A stretch of 64,000 nucleotides of DNA from Acidobacteriota bacterium (lineage in GTDB: Bacteria; Acidobacteriota; Vicinamibacteria; Marinacidobacterales; Marinacidobacteraceae), in NCBI GenBank assembly GCA_022820545.1, contig JAJEFG010000002.1, forward strand, positions 1 through 64,000. The letters run 5' to 3'. Below are positions 25,949-35,443 of this stretch, in pieces; position 1 is the stretch's first letter, and every line of letters begins with the position of its first letter. The notes beneath the pieces are model-generated. The model was not told the origin of the DNA. It saw nothing but the letters and a program-made list of their open reading frames with translations, and ran no database searches. The position numbers and the translations under genes were made by a program.

Positions 25949-26228
25949 GGGGAATACATCTCCTTTGGGGGGGTGGGGTTGCGGCTTCGCGCCCGGCGCG
26001 CGGGACGGGACCGGCGTTTTTTGAATTCGTGCCGTTTCCGGAGCCCGCAGCGGCGGCGGCGCGCTGCCGTGCATGTCCCCAAGGAGGCGCAAGGGGTGCG
26101 CCCGGACCTCCCGATGGCGGCGGGCCGCCGTTACCCCGGGAATCCGCGGTTCCGGCCGCGAGATCGCCCCGGAACTCCTGACGTCCGGTTTTTCGGCGCC
26201 TTGGATTCCGTATCCGGTGCGCCGGTTC

Positions 26229-26289
26229 GATTCAGAAACAACCCGGGCGATTCACTGCCCTGAATCGGGGAATCCACGTTTCGTGGATT
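26229..26289. promoter_or_regulatory. Two inverted repeats between receptor copy 3 and nfuA-like gene
   Basis: GATTCAG (26229-26235) and CTGAATC (26260-26266) form one dyad with a 24-base spacer; AATCCACG (26271-26278) and CGTGGATT (26282-26289) form a second tight hairpin with a TTT loop. Both lie about 75-130 bases ahead of the nfuA-like start. They could be operator sites or a leader hairpin. Nothing else is evident in the 414-base gap 25949-26362. Confidence 0.35.
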
Positions 26290-26362
26290 TCCAGCCGCTT
26301 GGCGACTCGGGCTTCCCGGGGATGGTCTTTCCCTTGCGTAGCAGACTGCTACGCTTCCGTGC

Positions 26363-26974
26363 ATGTCCCTGCCGCCGCCCGCTCCCGCGATCCGCATCCG
26401 GGCCGAGCCGCGCGATGCCTCGACCTGTCGCTTCGTGGTGGACCGTCCCGTTTTCTCCGGGGGTTCGGTCTATTTCGACTCCGCGGGACCCACGGAGAAC
26501 TCGGCGCTCGCGCGGGAACTCCTGAGCATTCCCGGCGTCTCCGGGGTGCTGATCCAGGACAACCTGATCACGGTGACGGCGGCGGAGAACCAGGCCAACT
26601 GGATGCCGATCGGCCGCGAGGCGGGAAAGCGGATCCGGTCGGTCCTCGAGGGCGCCGAGCCGGCGGTGGACCCCGAGGCACTCGCCGATCTCCCGGCGCC
26701 GGAGGACATCCGGGACCGCGTCCAGGCCGTGCTGCGCGACGAAATCAACCCGGCCGTCGCCTCCCACGGGGGAACCATCGACCTCGTCGGAGTGGAGCGG
26801 AACCAGGTCTTCATCCGCATGGGAGGAGGCTGCCAGGGGTGCGGAATGGCCACGGCCACCCTCCGCCAGGGGGTCGAGAAGATCCTGCGCCGGGCGGTTC
26901 CGGAGATCGGAGCCATCCTGGACACCACGGACCACGCCGCCGGGACGAACCCCTACTACGAGCCCGCTCGCTAG
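26363..26974 (+). CDS. NfuA-like Fe-S cluster carrier
   Basis: 203 residues. The first half (SVYFDSAGPTENSALARELLSIPGV...VLIQDNLITVT) matches the Nfu N-terminal scaffold domain. The second half is the NifU_C domain with HGGTIDLVGV and the cluster-binding CxxC at Cys157 and Cys160 in GGGCQGCGMA. Such proteins carry 4Fe-4S clusters to apo-enzymes. This cell has radical-SAM enzymes (MqnC, MqnE) and a DinG-type Fe-S helicase that would need that supply. It lies 43 bases ahead of lptD, so the two may share a transcript, though function does not tie them together. Confidence 0.9.
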   Translation: MSLPPPAPAIRIRAEPRDASTCRFVVDRPVFSGGSVYFDSAGPTENSALARELLSIPGVSGVLIQDNLITVTAAENQANWMPIGREAGKRIRSVLEGAEPAVDPEALADLPAPEDIRDRVQAVLRDEINPAVASHGGTIDLVGVERNQVFIRMGGGCQGCGMATATLRQGVEKILRRAVPEIGAILDTTDHAAGTNPYYEPAR

Positions 26975-27017
26975 AAGGGTCCCGCCCAGCGCGGGCGCCG
27001 GGACGGGGAATCCCATC

Positions 27018-29294
27018 GTGACTGCGCGAAGACGGCTTGCGGCTCGCGCCGGGAGCCAGCAGTGGAAGGGCGGCAACGCTCTCCTGCTTCTTGCCCTGAT
27101 CGTTCCCGCTCTCGCCGAGGGCGCACCGGCCCAGTTCGGCCAGCAGCGGAATCGGAACCAGCGGGAAGCGCCGCCCGTGGCGTGGAGCCACGACCCGCCG
27201 CCGGCGGGGACCATGATCACGCGGGCCGAGCACGTCACCCGCGAGGGCTCCCACGTCGTCCTCGACGGCTACGCGCAGGTGGCCTACGGAGGACTCCGGA
27301 TCCAGGCGGACCGCATCGAGATCGACGAGGAGGCGCTGAGCGTGCGGGCGGAGGGCAACGTCGTCTTCGAACGCCGGGACGAGAAGATCGTCGCCGAGTC
27401 CATGGAAGGGAGCCTCGAGGACGGCACGGCCGTCTTCCGGAATGCCCGGGGGATCCTCGGCCAGGACTTTCATTTCGTCGCCGAGACCCTCGAGGAGCTC
27501 GACGACGGGGCGTTCGCGATCGAGGGGGGAGCGTTCACCACCTGCGCCCAGCCGAATCCGCGCTGGAAGTTCACCGCCGGCCGCGCCGTCGTCCGGCCGG
27601 AAAAACACGTGTGGCTGCGCAACGTCGCGTTTCGCGTCAAGGACCTGCCGGTGACCTACTTCCCGGCGCTCTACTACCCCCTCGAGGAGGACGGCCGGCA
27701 GACCGGCTTCCTCATCCCGCGCTACAGCCGCTCGGACCTCCGCGGACACCTCATCAGCCAGGGCTTCTACTGGGCCATCAACCGCTCGATGGATGCGACG
27801 TTCAGCGTGGACCACTTCACCGTGGCGGGCACCGGGCTCGGCATGGAGTACCGGTATCGCGGGAACAGCGGTTCCCGGGGCGAGGCGGAAGGATTCGTCA
27901 TCAACGACAAGACCACCGAGAACCGCGAGTACTCGCTCAGCTTCAACGTGGCGCAGCGGCTGCCGGCGCGATTCCGTTTCAGCGCCGCCGGCGACATGTT
28001 CTCGAGCTTCGACTTCAGCCGCCGTTTCCAGGACTCGTTTTCGCGCTCGACCCGGCGGTTCCAGCGCTCCAAGGTGGACCTCAGCGGCCAGCTCTTCCGT
28101 CACCGCATCAAGTTCAAGATCGATCGCAAGGACACCCAGTACACGTCCAGGAGCAGCCGCCGGCAGACGATGCCGCAGTTCTCGATCACCCGGCGAAACC
28201 TGAATCTGCTGGGTCAGTTCGTCCAGCTCGGCTACGAGGCCAACTACGTGCGCGTGGGCCGCTCACGCCGTGATGATTTTCAGGAGTGGAACCGGCTCTT
28301 CGTGGGGCCGACCCTGGGCCTTTCACTGCCCGAGATCCCGTTCCTGCAGCTGCGGGCCGAGATTGACGCCGGGTACCTGCGCTACGGCGGTTCGATAGAC
28401 CCCGAGACGGACGAGTTCAATCCGGAACTGGGACTGAGCCGGCGGTTCTACGGCACGTCCCTGCAACTGTCCGGTCCCAAGTTCGAACGGATCTTCGACA
28501 CCCCGGGCAACTTCTACGCCGCCCGCTTCAAGCACCTGATCGAGCCGGAAGCCAACTGGGAATACCGCAAGAGCGACGACCAGTCCGACTACGTCAACCG
28601 TTTCGACCGCTACGACAGCTCCACGCAGGCGAACCAGATCAGCTTCGGGCTGGTGAACCGCCTGCTGGCCAAGCGTTACCGGGACGGAGTCGAGGAATCG
28701 TCGGCGACCGACGTCATTACCTGGCGCATCCAGCAGAGTTGGTACTTCGACCCGACGGCGGGAGCGTACGACTCCCGCTACGTGTCTTCCTCCTTCGAGG
28801 AGAGCGAGGTCGAGATACGGAAATCCCCCATCCGCTCGGATTTCCGTTTCACCCCGGACCAGAGCGTGAACGGCGACTGGACCATGGAGTGGGATCCGGA
28901 CGAGCGGCTGTTCACCTCCATCCGCACCGGGTTGCGCGTCGGGGACCGGCTCTCCAACCGGAGGTTCAACTTCAACTGGTCCCGCCGCGCCCGCCGGGTC
29001 GGCGGCCCGGAAAGCGAAGAGGTGGATGCGAAGAGCTACCTCCGCGCCGGAACCGACTTCTTCCCGACCGAGGTGATTCGGACCGGTTTCGACGTCAACT
29101 ACGACCTCACGGAACGGAGACTCTCCAACATCCGGCTGCGCACCGATTTCCTGTTCCAGTGTTGCGGGCTGAACGTCGAATGGATTCGCTACAACCTCGT
29201 GAGCCGGAGCGAGAACATCTTCCACTTCAGCGTCACCCTCGGCGGACTCACCAGTTTCGGCTTCGGCGCGGGTGGCCGCGACAGCTACTACTGA
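27018..29294 (+). CDS. lptD: LPS-assembly outer-membrane protein LptD
   Basis: 758 residues from GTG 27018. The N-terminal part is a signal and Gln/Asn/Arg-rich linker, then the OstA/LptA-like beta-jellyroll (about 65-190, with VAYGGLRIQADRIEIDEEALSVRAEGNVVF). The barrel follows from about residue 200. LptD's redox-critical Cys pattern is visible: Cys176 in FTTCAQPNP and the paired Cys715-Cys716 in FQCCGLNVEW, matching the C173/C724-C725 set that forms the activating disulphides in E. coli. It inserts LPS into the outer leaflet with LptE; no lptE is seen nearby. Presence supports a diderm, LPS-making cell. Precise start uncertain. Confidence 0.93.
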   Translation: MTARRRLAARAGSQQWKGGNALLLLALIVPALAEGAPAQFGQQRNRNQREAPPVAWSHDPPPAGTMITRAEHVTREGSHVVLDGYAQVAYGGLRIQADRIEIDEEALSVRAEGNVVFERRDEKIVAESMEGSLEDGTAVFRNARGILGQDFHFVAETLEELDDGAFAIEGGAFTTCAQPNPRWKFTAGRAVVRPEKHVWLRNVAFRVKDLPVTYFPALYYPLEEDGRQTGFLIPRYSRSDLRGHLISQGFYWAINRSMDATFSVDHFTVAGTGLGMEYRYRGNSGSRGEAEGFVINDKTTENREYSLSFNVAQRLPARFRFSAAGDMFSSFDFSRRFQDSFSRSTRRFQRSKVDLSGQLFRHRIKFKIDRKDTQYTSRSSRRQTMPQFSITRRNLNLLGQFVQLGYEANYVRVGRSRRDDFQEWNRLFVGPTLGLSLPEIPFLQLRAEIDAGYLRYGGSIDPETDEFNPELGLSRRFYGTSLQLSGPKFERIFDTPGNFYAARFKHLIEPEANWEYRKSDDQSDYVNRFDRYDSSTQANQISFGLVNRLLAKRYRDGVEESSATDVITWRIQQSWYFDPTAGAYDSRYVSSSFEESEVEIRKSPIRSDFRFTPDQSVNGDWTMEWDPDERLFTSIRTGLRVGDRLSNRRFNFNWSRRARRVGGPESEEVDAKSYLRAGTDFFPTEVIRTGFDVNYDLTERRLSNIRLRTDFLFQCCGLNVEWIRYNLVSRSENIFHFSVTLGGLTSFGFGAGGRDSYY

Positions 29295-29308
29295 TGCCCG
29301 GAACGCCG

Positions 29309-29506
29309 GGAGCGCCGGCCTCCGGCCGGCATCGCGCGGGAGCGCGAAACCTCCGTGGACGGCGGTGCGCCCCGTGCACCAGGGGCCGCGCCCGTCTCCG
29401 TTCCCGCGGCGTTGCGGCGTTCCCGGTTCGGCTCACGCCACGGGCGTCGGCTGCCGGGCGCGTTTCGCGGCCTGCGGCCGCGATGCCGACCCGAGGTCGG
29501 CGCTCC
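29309..29506. repeat. REPIN B: inverted pair of REP-like units with unlike ends
   Basis: 198 bp right after lptD. Left unit type A: GGAGCGCCGGCCTCCGGCCG, then CATCG with hairpin CGCGGGAGCGCG and GAAAC. Right unit (inverted) type B: GCGGCCTGCGGCCGC and a GCCGACC/GGTCGGC first hairpin. The inner arm includes GTTCCCGGTTCGGCTCACG, also found in REPIN C. Fills the gap before the DUF92 gene apart from a weak ribosome site. Confidence 0.85.
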
Positions 29507-29550
29507 GAGCCGAAGGCCCCCTCATGCCCCTTCCTCCCGCGTAGCGCCCC

Positions 29551-30270
29551 GTGTTCCCCCTCCTCGCGCTGAACGGCGTCCTCGCCTTCCTGGGCTGGCG
29601 GCTCCGAACGGTCACCGGCGCCGGTGCGCTCGCCGGGTTCGCGGTCGGCGCCGCGGTCGTCTGGAGCCTGGGCGGGCCCGGGTACGTGGTGCTGCTCCTC
29701 TATTTCGCGCTCGGCGCCCTCGTGACCCGCCTGGGCTGGACCCGCAAGCGGGCCCTCGGGATCGCCGAGGCCCGGGGGGGCGCCCGGGGGCCGAGGCAGG
29801 TGGTCGCGAACGGCGGACCGCCCGTGCTCTTCTGCGTGCTGGCGGGTCTCTCTCCGGTTTCCTGGGGCGCCCCCGCCGCCGCCGCGTTCGTCGGTTCGCT
29901 CGCCACCGCGGCGGCCGACACGGTGTCCTCGGAGGTGGGGAAATCCCTGGGAGGGACGGTGCGGCGGCTCCCCGGCCTCTCCCGGGCGCCCGCCGGAACG
30001 CCCGGCGGAATCAGCTTCGCGGGTTCGGCCGCCGGGCTCCTGGCCTCCCTGGTGATCTGCGGCGTCGCCGCCGGGGGCGGGCTGATCCCGCCGGCGTGGT
30101 TGCTGCCGGTGGCCGCCGCCGGATTCCTCGCCGCCCTCCTCGAAGGCCTGCTCTCCCCGCTCGAGGTCCGTGGGACTCTCGACAACGACGGAGTCAACGC
30201 GGTTTCCGTCCTTGCCGGCGGCCTCCTGGCGTTCGGGTGGGGATGGGTTTCCACCGGGGGCGGCGGATGA
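29551..30270 (+). CDS. DUF92 (VTE6/phytyl-phosphate-kinase-like) integral membrane protein
   Basis: 239 residues, GTG start. At least six hydrophobic helices run through the protein, with conserved polar stretches such as RQVVANGGPPVLFCVL, TAAADTVSSEVGKSLGG and PGGISFAGSAAG that mark the DUF92 family. Plant VTE6 of this family phosphorylates phytyl phosphate to phytyl diphosphate; the bacterial members are assumed to be similar polyprenyl-phosphate kinases. The stop overlaps the UbiA start by 4 bases (ATGA), so the two are translated together and probably act in one lipid-salvage or quinone-type pathway. Confidence 0.85.
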   Translation: MFPLLALNGVLAFLGWRLRTVTGAGALAGFAVGAAVVWSLGGPGYVVLLLYFALGALVTRLGWTRKRALGIAEARGGARGPRQVVANGGPPVLFCVLAGLSPVSWGAPAAAAFVGSLATAAADTVSSEVGKSLGGTVRRLPGLSRAPAGTPGGISFAGSAAGLLASLVICGVAAGGGLIPPAWLLPVAAAGFLAALLEGLLSPLEVRGTLDNDGVNAVSVLAGGLLAFGWGWVSTGGGG

Positions 30271-31184
30271 CCCGGGTGGTCTCCGAGCGGCTGGCGCTCT
30301 ACCGCGAGTTCTCGCGGCCATTCACCCTGCTGCCCCCCCTGATCGGTTTCCTCAGTGGCAGCGTCACCGCGTACGGAGCGCCGCCCGCCCTGGAGACCGT
30401 TCCCTGGATCTATCCCGTCCTGGGGGCGGTCATGGCCGCCACCCTGAACGCGGCCAGCAACGCCCTGAACCAGATCTGCGACCTCGGGATCGACCGGATC
30501 ACGAAACCGGACCGGCCCCTGCCTTCGGGGCGGTTGGGGCTCGTGGAAGCGTGGTGGTTCACGGCGGTGTGCTGGGCGCTGTCGCTGGTTGCGGCCTGGT
30601 TCGTAAGTCCCGGCGGCGGGCGCGAGTGCTTCTGGATCGTCGTGGTGGCGAGCGTCTTCGTCTGGATGTACTCGGCGCCGCCGCTCCGGACAAAGCGCCT
30701 CGGCATGCTGGCCAACCTGACCGTCGCCATTCCCCGCGGGCTGCTCCTGAAGGTCGCCGGCTGGTCGGCGCTGAAGACGGTGCTCGATCCGGAACCCTGG
30801 TTCATCGGGCTCATCTTCGGGCTGTTTCTGCTCGGCGCCACCACCACCAAGGACTTCTCCGACATCGCCGGAGACCGCGCGGGGGGCTGCCGGACGCTCC
30901 CGGTGGTGCACGGCCCCCGGGGGGCGGCATGGCGGATCGCACCGTTCTTCGTGCTGCCGTTCGTGCTGATTCCCGTGGGGGTCCGCACCGGCCTGCTGAC
31001 CGGCAACCCCGTGCTGCTGGACGCGCTCGGCGTCGCGCTCGTGCTCTACGGGGCCTTTACCGCGTGGCTCATGCTGCGCCGGCCCGACGAACTCGCGACC
31101 GACAGCAACCACGTGTCCTGGCGGCACATGTACCTGATGATGATGGTCGCCCAGCTCGGGTTCGCGGCCGCCTACCTGGTCTGA
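30267..31184 (+). CDS. UbiA-family prenyltransferase, chlorophyll-synthase/VTE2-like
   Basis: 305 residues, about eight transmembrane helices. The first prenyl-diphosphate motif is NQICDLGID (Asn68, Asp72, Asp76) in a run ending [10 protein letters not shown]; the second is [13 protein letters not shown]. The second motif and the following RTLPVVHG match the ChlG/homogentisate phytyltransferase branch rather than UbiA or MenA. It joins a prenyl chain to an aromatic or ring acceptor in the membrane. With the DUF92 kinase-like gene in the same operon, use of salvaged phytyl- or geranylgeranyl-diphosphate is inferred. The acceptor is unknown; no bacteriochlorophyll genes are seen in the window. 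Confidence 0.85.
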   Translation: MTRVVSERLALYREFSRPFTLLPPLIGFLSGSVTAYGAPPALETVPWIYPVLGAVMAATLNAASNALNQICDLGIDRITKPDRPLPSGRLGLVEAWWFTAVCWALSLVAAWFVSPGGGRECFWIVVVASVFVWMYSAPPLRTKRLGMLANLTVAIPRGLLLKVAGWSALKTVLDPEPWFIGLIFGLFLLGATTTKDFSDIAGDRAGGCRTLPVVHGPRGAAWRIAPFFVLPFVLIPVGVRTGLLTGNPVLLDALGVALVLYGAFTAWLMLRRPDELATDSNHVSWRHMYLMMMVAQLGFAAAYLV

Positions 31185-31224
31185 CCCGGGGCGCTCGCCC
31201 CGTCCGGAGAGATCGCGCCGGTCC

Positions 31225-31230
31225 TATACT
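31225..31230 (+). promoter_or_regulatory. -10 box of a near-leaderless glyA promoter
   Basis: TATACT, ten bases upstream of the GTG start (9-base spacer). A transcript starting seven bases after it would have only about three untranslated bases. No convincing -35 hexamer or ribosome site lies in the 55-base gap after the UbiA gene. Confidence 0.4.
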
Positions 31231-31239
31231 GGCGTTCCC

Positions 31240-32520
31240 GTGAGCCAAACGTTCTCCCGCCGCAACCTGGGTCCCCGTCTCGCCGAGCGGGATCCCGAAA
31301 TCGCCGCCGCGATCCATGCCGAAGAGGTCCGCCAGTCCGAAGGTCTCGAACTGATCGCGTCCGAGAACTTCGCGAGCGACGCGGTCATGGAAGCCACGGG
31401 TTCGGTGATGACCAACAAGTACGCCGAGGGGTATCCCGGCCGGCGCTACTACGGAGGCTGCATCCACGTCGACGAGGCGGAACGGCTGGCGCGCAACCGG
31501 GCCAAGGAACTCTTCGGTTCCCGGTTCGCGAACGTCCAGCCCCACAGCGGTTCCCAGGCCAACATGGTGGCCTACCAGGCAATCCTGGAGCCGGGCGACG
31601 TCTTCCTCGGCATGGCCCTCGATCAGGGGGGACACCTCACGCACGGCCACCCGCTGAACTTCTCGGGGCAGTTCTACCACCCCGTGGCGTACGGGGTGCG
31701 GCGGGAGGACGAACGGCTCGATCTCGACCAGTTGGCGCAACTCGCCCGGGAACACCGGCCCAAGATGATCATGGTGGGCGCGAGCGCGTATCCGCGCCTC
31801 TATCCGAGCGCGGAAATCCGGCAGATCGCGGACGAGGTCGGGGCGAAAGTGGTCACCGACATCGCGCACGTGGCCGGCCTGGTCGCAGGCGGCGCCATTC
31901 CGAGTCCGGTGCCCTGGTCGGACATCGTCACCACCACCACACACAAGACGCTGCGGGGGCCGCGCGGAGGGCTCATTCTCTGGAACGAGAAGGCGTACGG
32001 AAAGGCCCTCAACCGGATCACCTTCCCCGGAATCCAGGGCGGGCCGATGATGCACACGATCGCCGCCAAGGCGGTGTGTTTCCGGGAGGCGCTCGATCCG
32101 TCCTTCGCGGAGTACGCGCGGCAGATCGTGGCGAACGCCAGGGCGCTGGCCGAGGCGCTCATGGGGCTGGGGTTCCGGCTGGTCTCCGGGGGGACCGACA
32201 ACCATCTCGTGCTGGTGGACGTGGGGGCCCGGGGGATCACCGGCCGCGACGCCGAAGTGGCCATGGAGACCGCGGGGATCACCGCGAACAAGAACACCAT
32301 CCCCTTCGATCCCGAGAAGCCGATGATCGCGAGCGGCATCCGTCTGGGTACGGCGGCGCTCACCACCCGGGGAATGCGGGAGGGCGAGATGGCCGAGGTC
32401 GCGCGCCTGATGGATGCGGCGCTCCGCTCGGCCGGCGACGAGGCGGCGCTCGCCCGGATCGCCGCCGAGGTTGCCGAACTGGCCTCCGGGTTCCCGCTGT
32501 ACGTAACGCCGGCCGCGTGA
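31240..32520 (+). CDS. glyA: Serine hydroxymethyltransferase
   Basis: 426 residues, normal length. Converts serine and tetrahydrofolate to glycine and 5,10-methylene-THF, using PLP. Family landmarks: [18 protein letters not shown] and [15 protein letters not shown] near the N-terminus, HSGSQANM, and the PLP-binding lysine Lys236 in [14 protein letters not shown]. The C-terminal [14 protein letters not shown] is also typical. It is cytoplasmic. GTG start at 31240, with the promoter described above. It follows the UbiA gene by 55 bases. Confidence 0.97.
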   Translation: MSQTFSRRNLGPRLAERDPEIAAAIHAEEVRQSEGLELIASENFASDAVMEATGSVMTNKYAEGYPGRRYYGGCIHVDEAERLARNRAKELFGSRFANVQPHSGSQANMVAYQAILEPGDVFLGMALDQGGHLTHGHPLNFSGQFYHPVAYGVRREDERLDLDQLAQLAREHRPKMIMVGASAYPRLYPSAEIRQIADEVGAKVVTDIAHVAGLVAGGAIPSPVPWSDIVTTTTHKTLRGPRGGLILWNEKAYGKALNRITFPGIQGGPMMHTIAAKAVCFREALDPSFAEYARQIVANARALAEALMGLGFRLVSGGTDNHLVLVDVGARGITGRDAEVAMETAGITANKNTIPFDPEKPMIASGIRLGTAALTTRGMREGEMAEVARLMDAALRSAGDEAALARIAAEVAELASGFPLYVTPAA

Positions 32521-32563
32521 ACGGCGGGAGCGCCGGCCGGCCGCCGGCGGGGGCGCGCCGGAG

Positions 32564-34570
32564 ATGAGCCGGGCGGCCGGTTTCCTCGGTCCCCACGGGG
32601 TGCTCGCCGAGTCGCTGCCCGGCTTCGAACACCGGGCCGGGCAGGTGGAAATGGCGGCGCGGGTCGAGGAGACGCTGAACGGGGACGGGTCGCTGATGAT
32701 CGAGGCGGGGACCGGGATCGGCAAGTCGTTCGCCTATCTGATCCCGGCGCTCCTCTGCGGGGAGCGGGTGGTGATCTCGACGGCGACCAAGAACCTCCAG
32801 GACCAGCTCTTCGAGAAGGATCTCCCCCAGCTTCAGGGTCTCCTGGGAAGCCGCGTGCCGGTGGCCCGCATGAAGGGCCGGGAGAACTACCTCTGCCGCC
32901 TGGAGTGGGCGAAGTTCCAGACGCAAGGGGACTTGAAGCTCGATGCCCGGCGCGGTACCGACCTGCGGCGGATCGCCGCCTGGGCCGAGAAGACGAAGAC
33001 CGGAGATCGCGACGAGATTCGGGGACTCCGGGGACCGACCGACTATTGGCGCGGCATTTCGACCATTTCCGAGAACTGCATCGGCCGCCGTTGTCCTCAC
33101 TATGAGGAGTGCCACCTGACGACGCTGCGGAAACAGGCGCATTCCAGCCGGATCCTGATCGTGAACCATCACCTCCTGGTGGCGGACCTGATCGTGCGTC
33201 AGACCGATTTCGGCGAGGTGCTGCCCGAATACGACCACCTGATCGTGGACGAGGCCCACCGGCTCGAGGACGCCGCCACGCACGGCTTCTCGAGCACGCT
33301 CTCCGGGGCGGCGGCGGACCGGCTCGCAACCGATCTGACGCGCTTCCTCAAGCGCTCCGCCCCGGAACCCGCGTCCCCTCCGGCCGTCCGCAAGCTGCGG
33401 CGCTCGTACCGGGAGCTCTTCGAGACGCTCGCCCCGGACCGCGACGACCGGCCGCGGCTGTTCCATCCCGACAGTCTGCCCTCCGAGGCGAGGGAGCACG
33501 CCGAGGCGGCCGCGCTGCAACTCCAGGCCCTCGAAGGTCACTTCCTGAAGGTGCGGGAAGCTCTGAAAGAGAACCCGCCGCCCGACGGGAGCGATGGCGA
33601 GACCGGCGCCGAGCGGCTCCTGAAGCGCATCACCGAGCTCCGCACCGAGTTGAGCGCGCTGATGACGCCGCGGCCCGACTACGTCCACTGGAGCGTGTTC
33701 CGGAGAGAAACGGCGCGTCCGGAAAACGGGAACGGCAAGGCCAGGACCGGCCGCGGGCCCACCTGTTTCGCGAGCACCGCTCCGGTGCATCCCGGCGGCG
33801 AACTGCGGCAGGGGCTCTTCGATCCCCTGAAGTCCTGTGTCCTGACCTCCGCGACGCTGGCGCTCGACGGCGGCTTCGACTACGCCGCCGACGCGCTCGG
33901 GGTGACGGCGGCCTCGGGAAGGGTGGTGCCCTCACCCTTCCGGTTCGAGGACCAGGCGCGGCTCTACGTCCCGCGGGATCTGGTGGATCCCCGCGACCCG
34001 GGGTTTCAGGACGCCGCCGCCGAGCGGATCCTCCACCTGGTCGGCGCCAGCCGGGGCCGGGCCCTCATCCTGTTCACGAGCTGGGGAAACCTGGACCGCG
34101 TGGGCCGGGTGCTCGGGACGGCCTGTCCCTTCCCGGTGCTGCGGCAGCAGCGGGGCGGGGGCCACGCGGCGCTCCTCAACTCCTTCCGGAAAACGCCGAA
34201 CGCGGTCCTGCTGGGGGTGCGCTCGTTCTGGGAGGGAGTGGACGTGCCGGGAGATGCGCTCACTTTGCTGGTGATCGACAAGCTGCCCTTCCCGGTGCCG
34301 TCGGATCCGCTGCACCGGGCGCGGGCCGACCGGGCCGAAGAGGCGACCGGCGACGGCTTCGCCAACTACTCGGTGCCCCAGGCGGCCCTCACCCTGAAGC
34401 AGGGTCTCGGCCGGCTGATCCGGACCCGGCAGGATGTCGGGCTCGCAGCCGTTCTCGACTCGCGCCTCGTCCGCATGGGTTACGGCCGGCGACTGCTGCG
34501 GAGCCTGCCGCCCTTCCCGCTGATCACGGGGCTGGACGAGGCGACCGGGTTCCTGGAGTCCCTGCCGTGA
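32564..34570 (+). CDS. DinG/YoaA-type Fe-S DNA helicase
   Basis: 668 residues. XPD-like superfamily 2 helicase with Walker A AGTGIGKS (48-55), DEAH at 229-232 (VDEAHRL), and four cysteines at 111, 172, 177 and 183 (NCIGRRCPHYEEC) that should bind a 4Fe-4S cluster. Later motifs include SATLALDGG, LFTSWGN, SFWEGVDVPGDAL and GLGRLIRTRQD. DinG-type enzymes unwind DNA, R-loops or damaged forks 5' to 3'. It starts after a short degenerate repeat-like GGAGCGCCGGCCGG stretch that follows glyA. Its stop overlaps the yggS start by 4 bases. Function in damage recovery is inferred. Confidence 0.93.
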   Translation: MSRAAGFLGPHGVLAESLPGFEHRAGQVEMAARVEETLNGDGSLMIEAGTGIGKSFAYLIPALLCGERVVISTATKNLQDQLFEKDLPQLQGLLGSRVPVARMKGRENYLCRLEWAKFQTQGDLKLDARRGTDLRRIAAWAEKTKTGDRDEIRGLRGPTDYWRGISTISENCIGRRCPHYEECHLTTLRKQAHSSRILIVNHHLLVADLIVRQTDFGEVLPEYDHLIVDEAHRLEDAATHGFSSTLSGAAADRLATDLTRFLKRSAPEPASPPAVRKLRRSYRELFETLAPDRDDRPRLFHPDSLPSEAREHAEAAALQLQALEGHFLKVREALKENPPPDGSDGETGAERLLKRITELRTELSALMTPRPDYVHWSVFRRETARPENGNGKARTGRGPTCFASTAPVHPGGELRQGLFDPLKSCVLTSATLALDGGFDYAADALGVTAASGRVVPSPFRFEDQARLYVPRDLVDPRDPGFQDAAAERILHLVGASRGRALILFTSWGNLDRVGRVLGTACPFPVLRQQRGGGHAALLNSFRKTPNAVLLGVRSFWEGVDVPGDALTLLVIDKLPFPVPSDPLHRARADRAEEATGDGFANYSVPQAALTLKQGLGRLIRTRQDVGLAAVLDSRLVRMGYGRRLLRSLPPFPLITGLDEATGFLESLP

Positions 34571-35277
34571 ACCCGCCGTCGCTGGCCGAGCGCATCGCCG
34601 CGGTGCGGGACCGGATCTCGGAGAGCTGCCGCCGCGCCGGGCGGGACGAGGGAGGGGTACGGCTGGTGGCGGTCTCGAAGACGCGGCCGGCGGCGGACAT
34701 CGAAGCGGCGGCCGCGCTCGGGGTCACCGACTTCGGGGAGAACCGGATCCAGGAGGCGGCCCGGAAGCTGCCGGGTCTCCGGGTTTCGGTCACTCCGCAC
34801 CTGATCGGACACCTCCAGCGCAACAAGGCGCGGCAGGCCGCGGGACTCTTTCCCGTGATCCAGTCGGTGGACAGCGTTGCCCTGGCCACCCGGCTGAGCG
34901 GCATGGTCCGTCAGGGGGTCGTCCCGCCCGGCGGTCCTCCGATCCGGGTTCTGGCGCAGGTTGACCTGGCCGGCGAGACCTCCAAGTTCGGAATTCCGGA
35001 GGCCGGCCTACCGCGCGCTCTGGAAGAGATATCCGGGCTGTCCGGTCTCCGGCTCGCCGGGCTCATGCTGATGCCGCCGTTCGATCCCGACCCGGAGGTC
35101 GTTCGCCCCTGGTTCGTCCGCCTCCGGGAGCTGGGCGGCCGGTTGGCCGAAGAAGGGTTGCTGCCTCGCGACCCCGAGCTCTCCATGGGCATGAGTCACG
35201 ACTTCGAGACGGCCATCGCCGAGGGCGCCACCACGATCCGCGTCGGGACCGCGATCTTCGGCCCCCGGACTCCGTGA
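34567..35277 (+). CDS. YggS/PLPBP pyridoxal-phosphate homeostasis protein
   Basis: 236 residues from GTG 34567, overlapping the helicase stop (GTGA). Single-domain TIM-barrel fold type III PLP protein: VRLVAVSKTRPAADI contains the PLP lysine (Lys38); GENRIQEA, HLIGHLQRNKARQ and SMGMSHDFETAIAEGATTIRVG are the family hallmark segments. It buffers free PLP and keeps amino- and keto-acid pools in balance; it has no known catalysis. Coupled to the helicase by overlap only; no functional link is known. Followed by a 427-base gap with repeats. Confidence 0.95.
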   Translation: MNPPSLAERIAAVRDRISESCRRAGRDEGGVRLVAVSKTRPAADIEAAAALGVTDFGENRIQEAARKLPGLRVSVTPHLIGHLQRNKARQAAGLFPVIQSVDSVALATRLSGMVRQGVVPPGGPPIRVLAQVDLAGETSKFGIPEAGLPRALEEISGLSGLRLAGLMLMPPFDPDPEVVRPWFVRLRELGGRLAEEGLLPRDPELSMGMSHDFETAIAEGATTIRVGTAIFGPRTP

Positions 35278-35292
35278 GTCGCGGGTGCCGAC

Positions 35293-35333
35293 GCCCGCCT
35301 CCGGCGGGCTCTGCCGGCTGAAGCCGGCGTTCC
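35293..35333 (-). repeat. Single two-hairpin REP-like unit
   Basis: GCCCGCCTCCGGCGGGC (35293-35309) and GCCGGCTGAAGCCGGC (35313-35328), then GTTCC: the unit in minus orientation. It lies in the 427-base gap 35278-35704 beside REPIN C. The remaining gap shows no gene, only the end of the lepB strand. Confidence 0.75.
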
Positions 35334-35443
35334 AAGCCGTAAGAGTCGTGCGGGGGGACGGGTGTTACGCCGTGCGCGGCGCGCCAGTTGCTGTGAGAAT
35401 GGAACCGTGCGGGGTTGGCCAGCGGCTGTGGTGGCGCCGCCTC

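Noticed and set aside
26221-26240. tRNA T-loop-like GGTTCGATTC
   Set aside because: No acceptor stem, anticodon arm or CCA pairing is found around it. The same applies to GGTTCGAAC at about 46287, which lies inside the ubiX-like gene.
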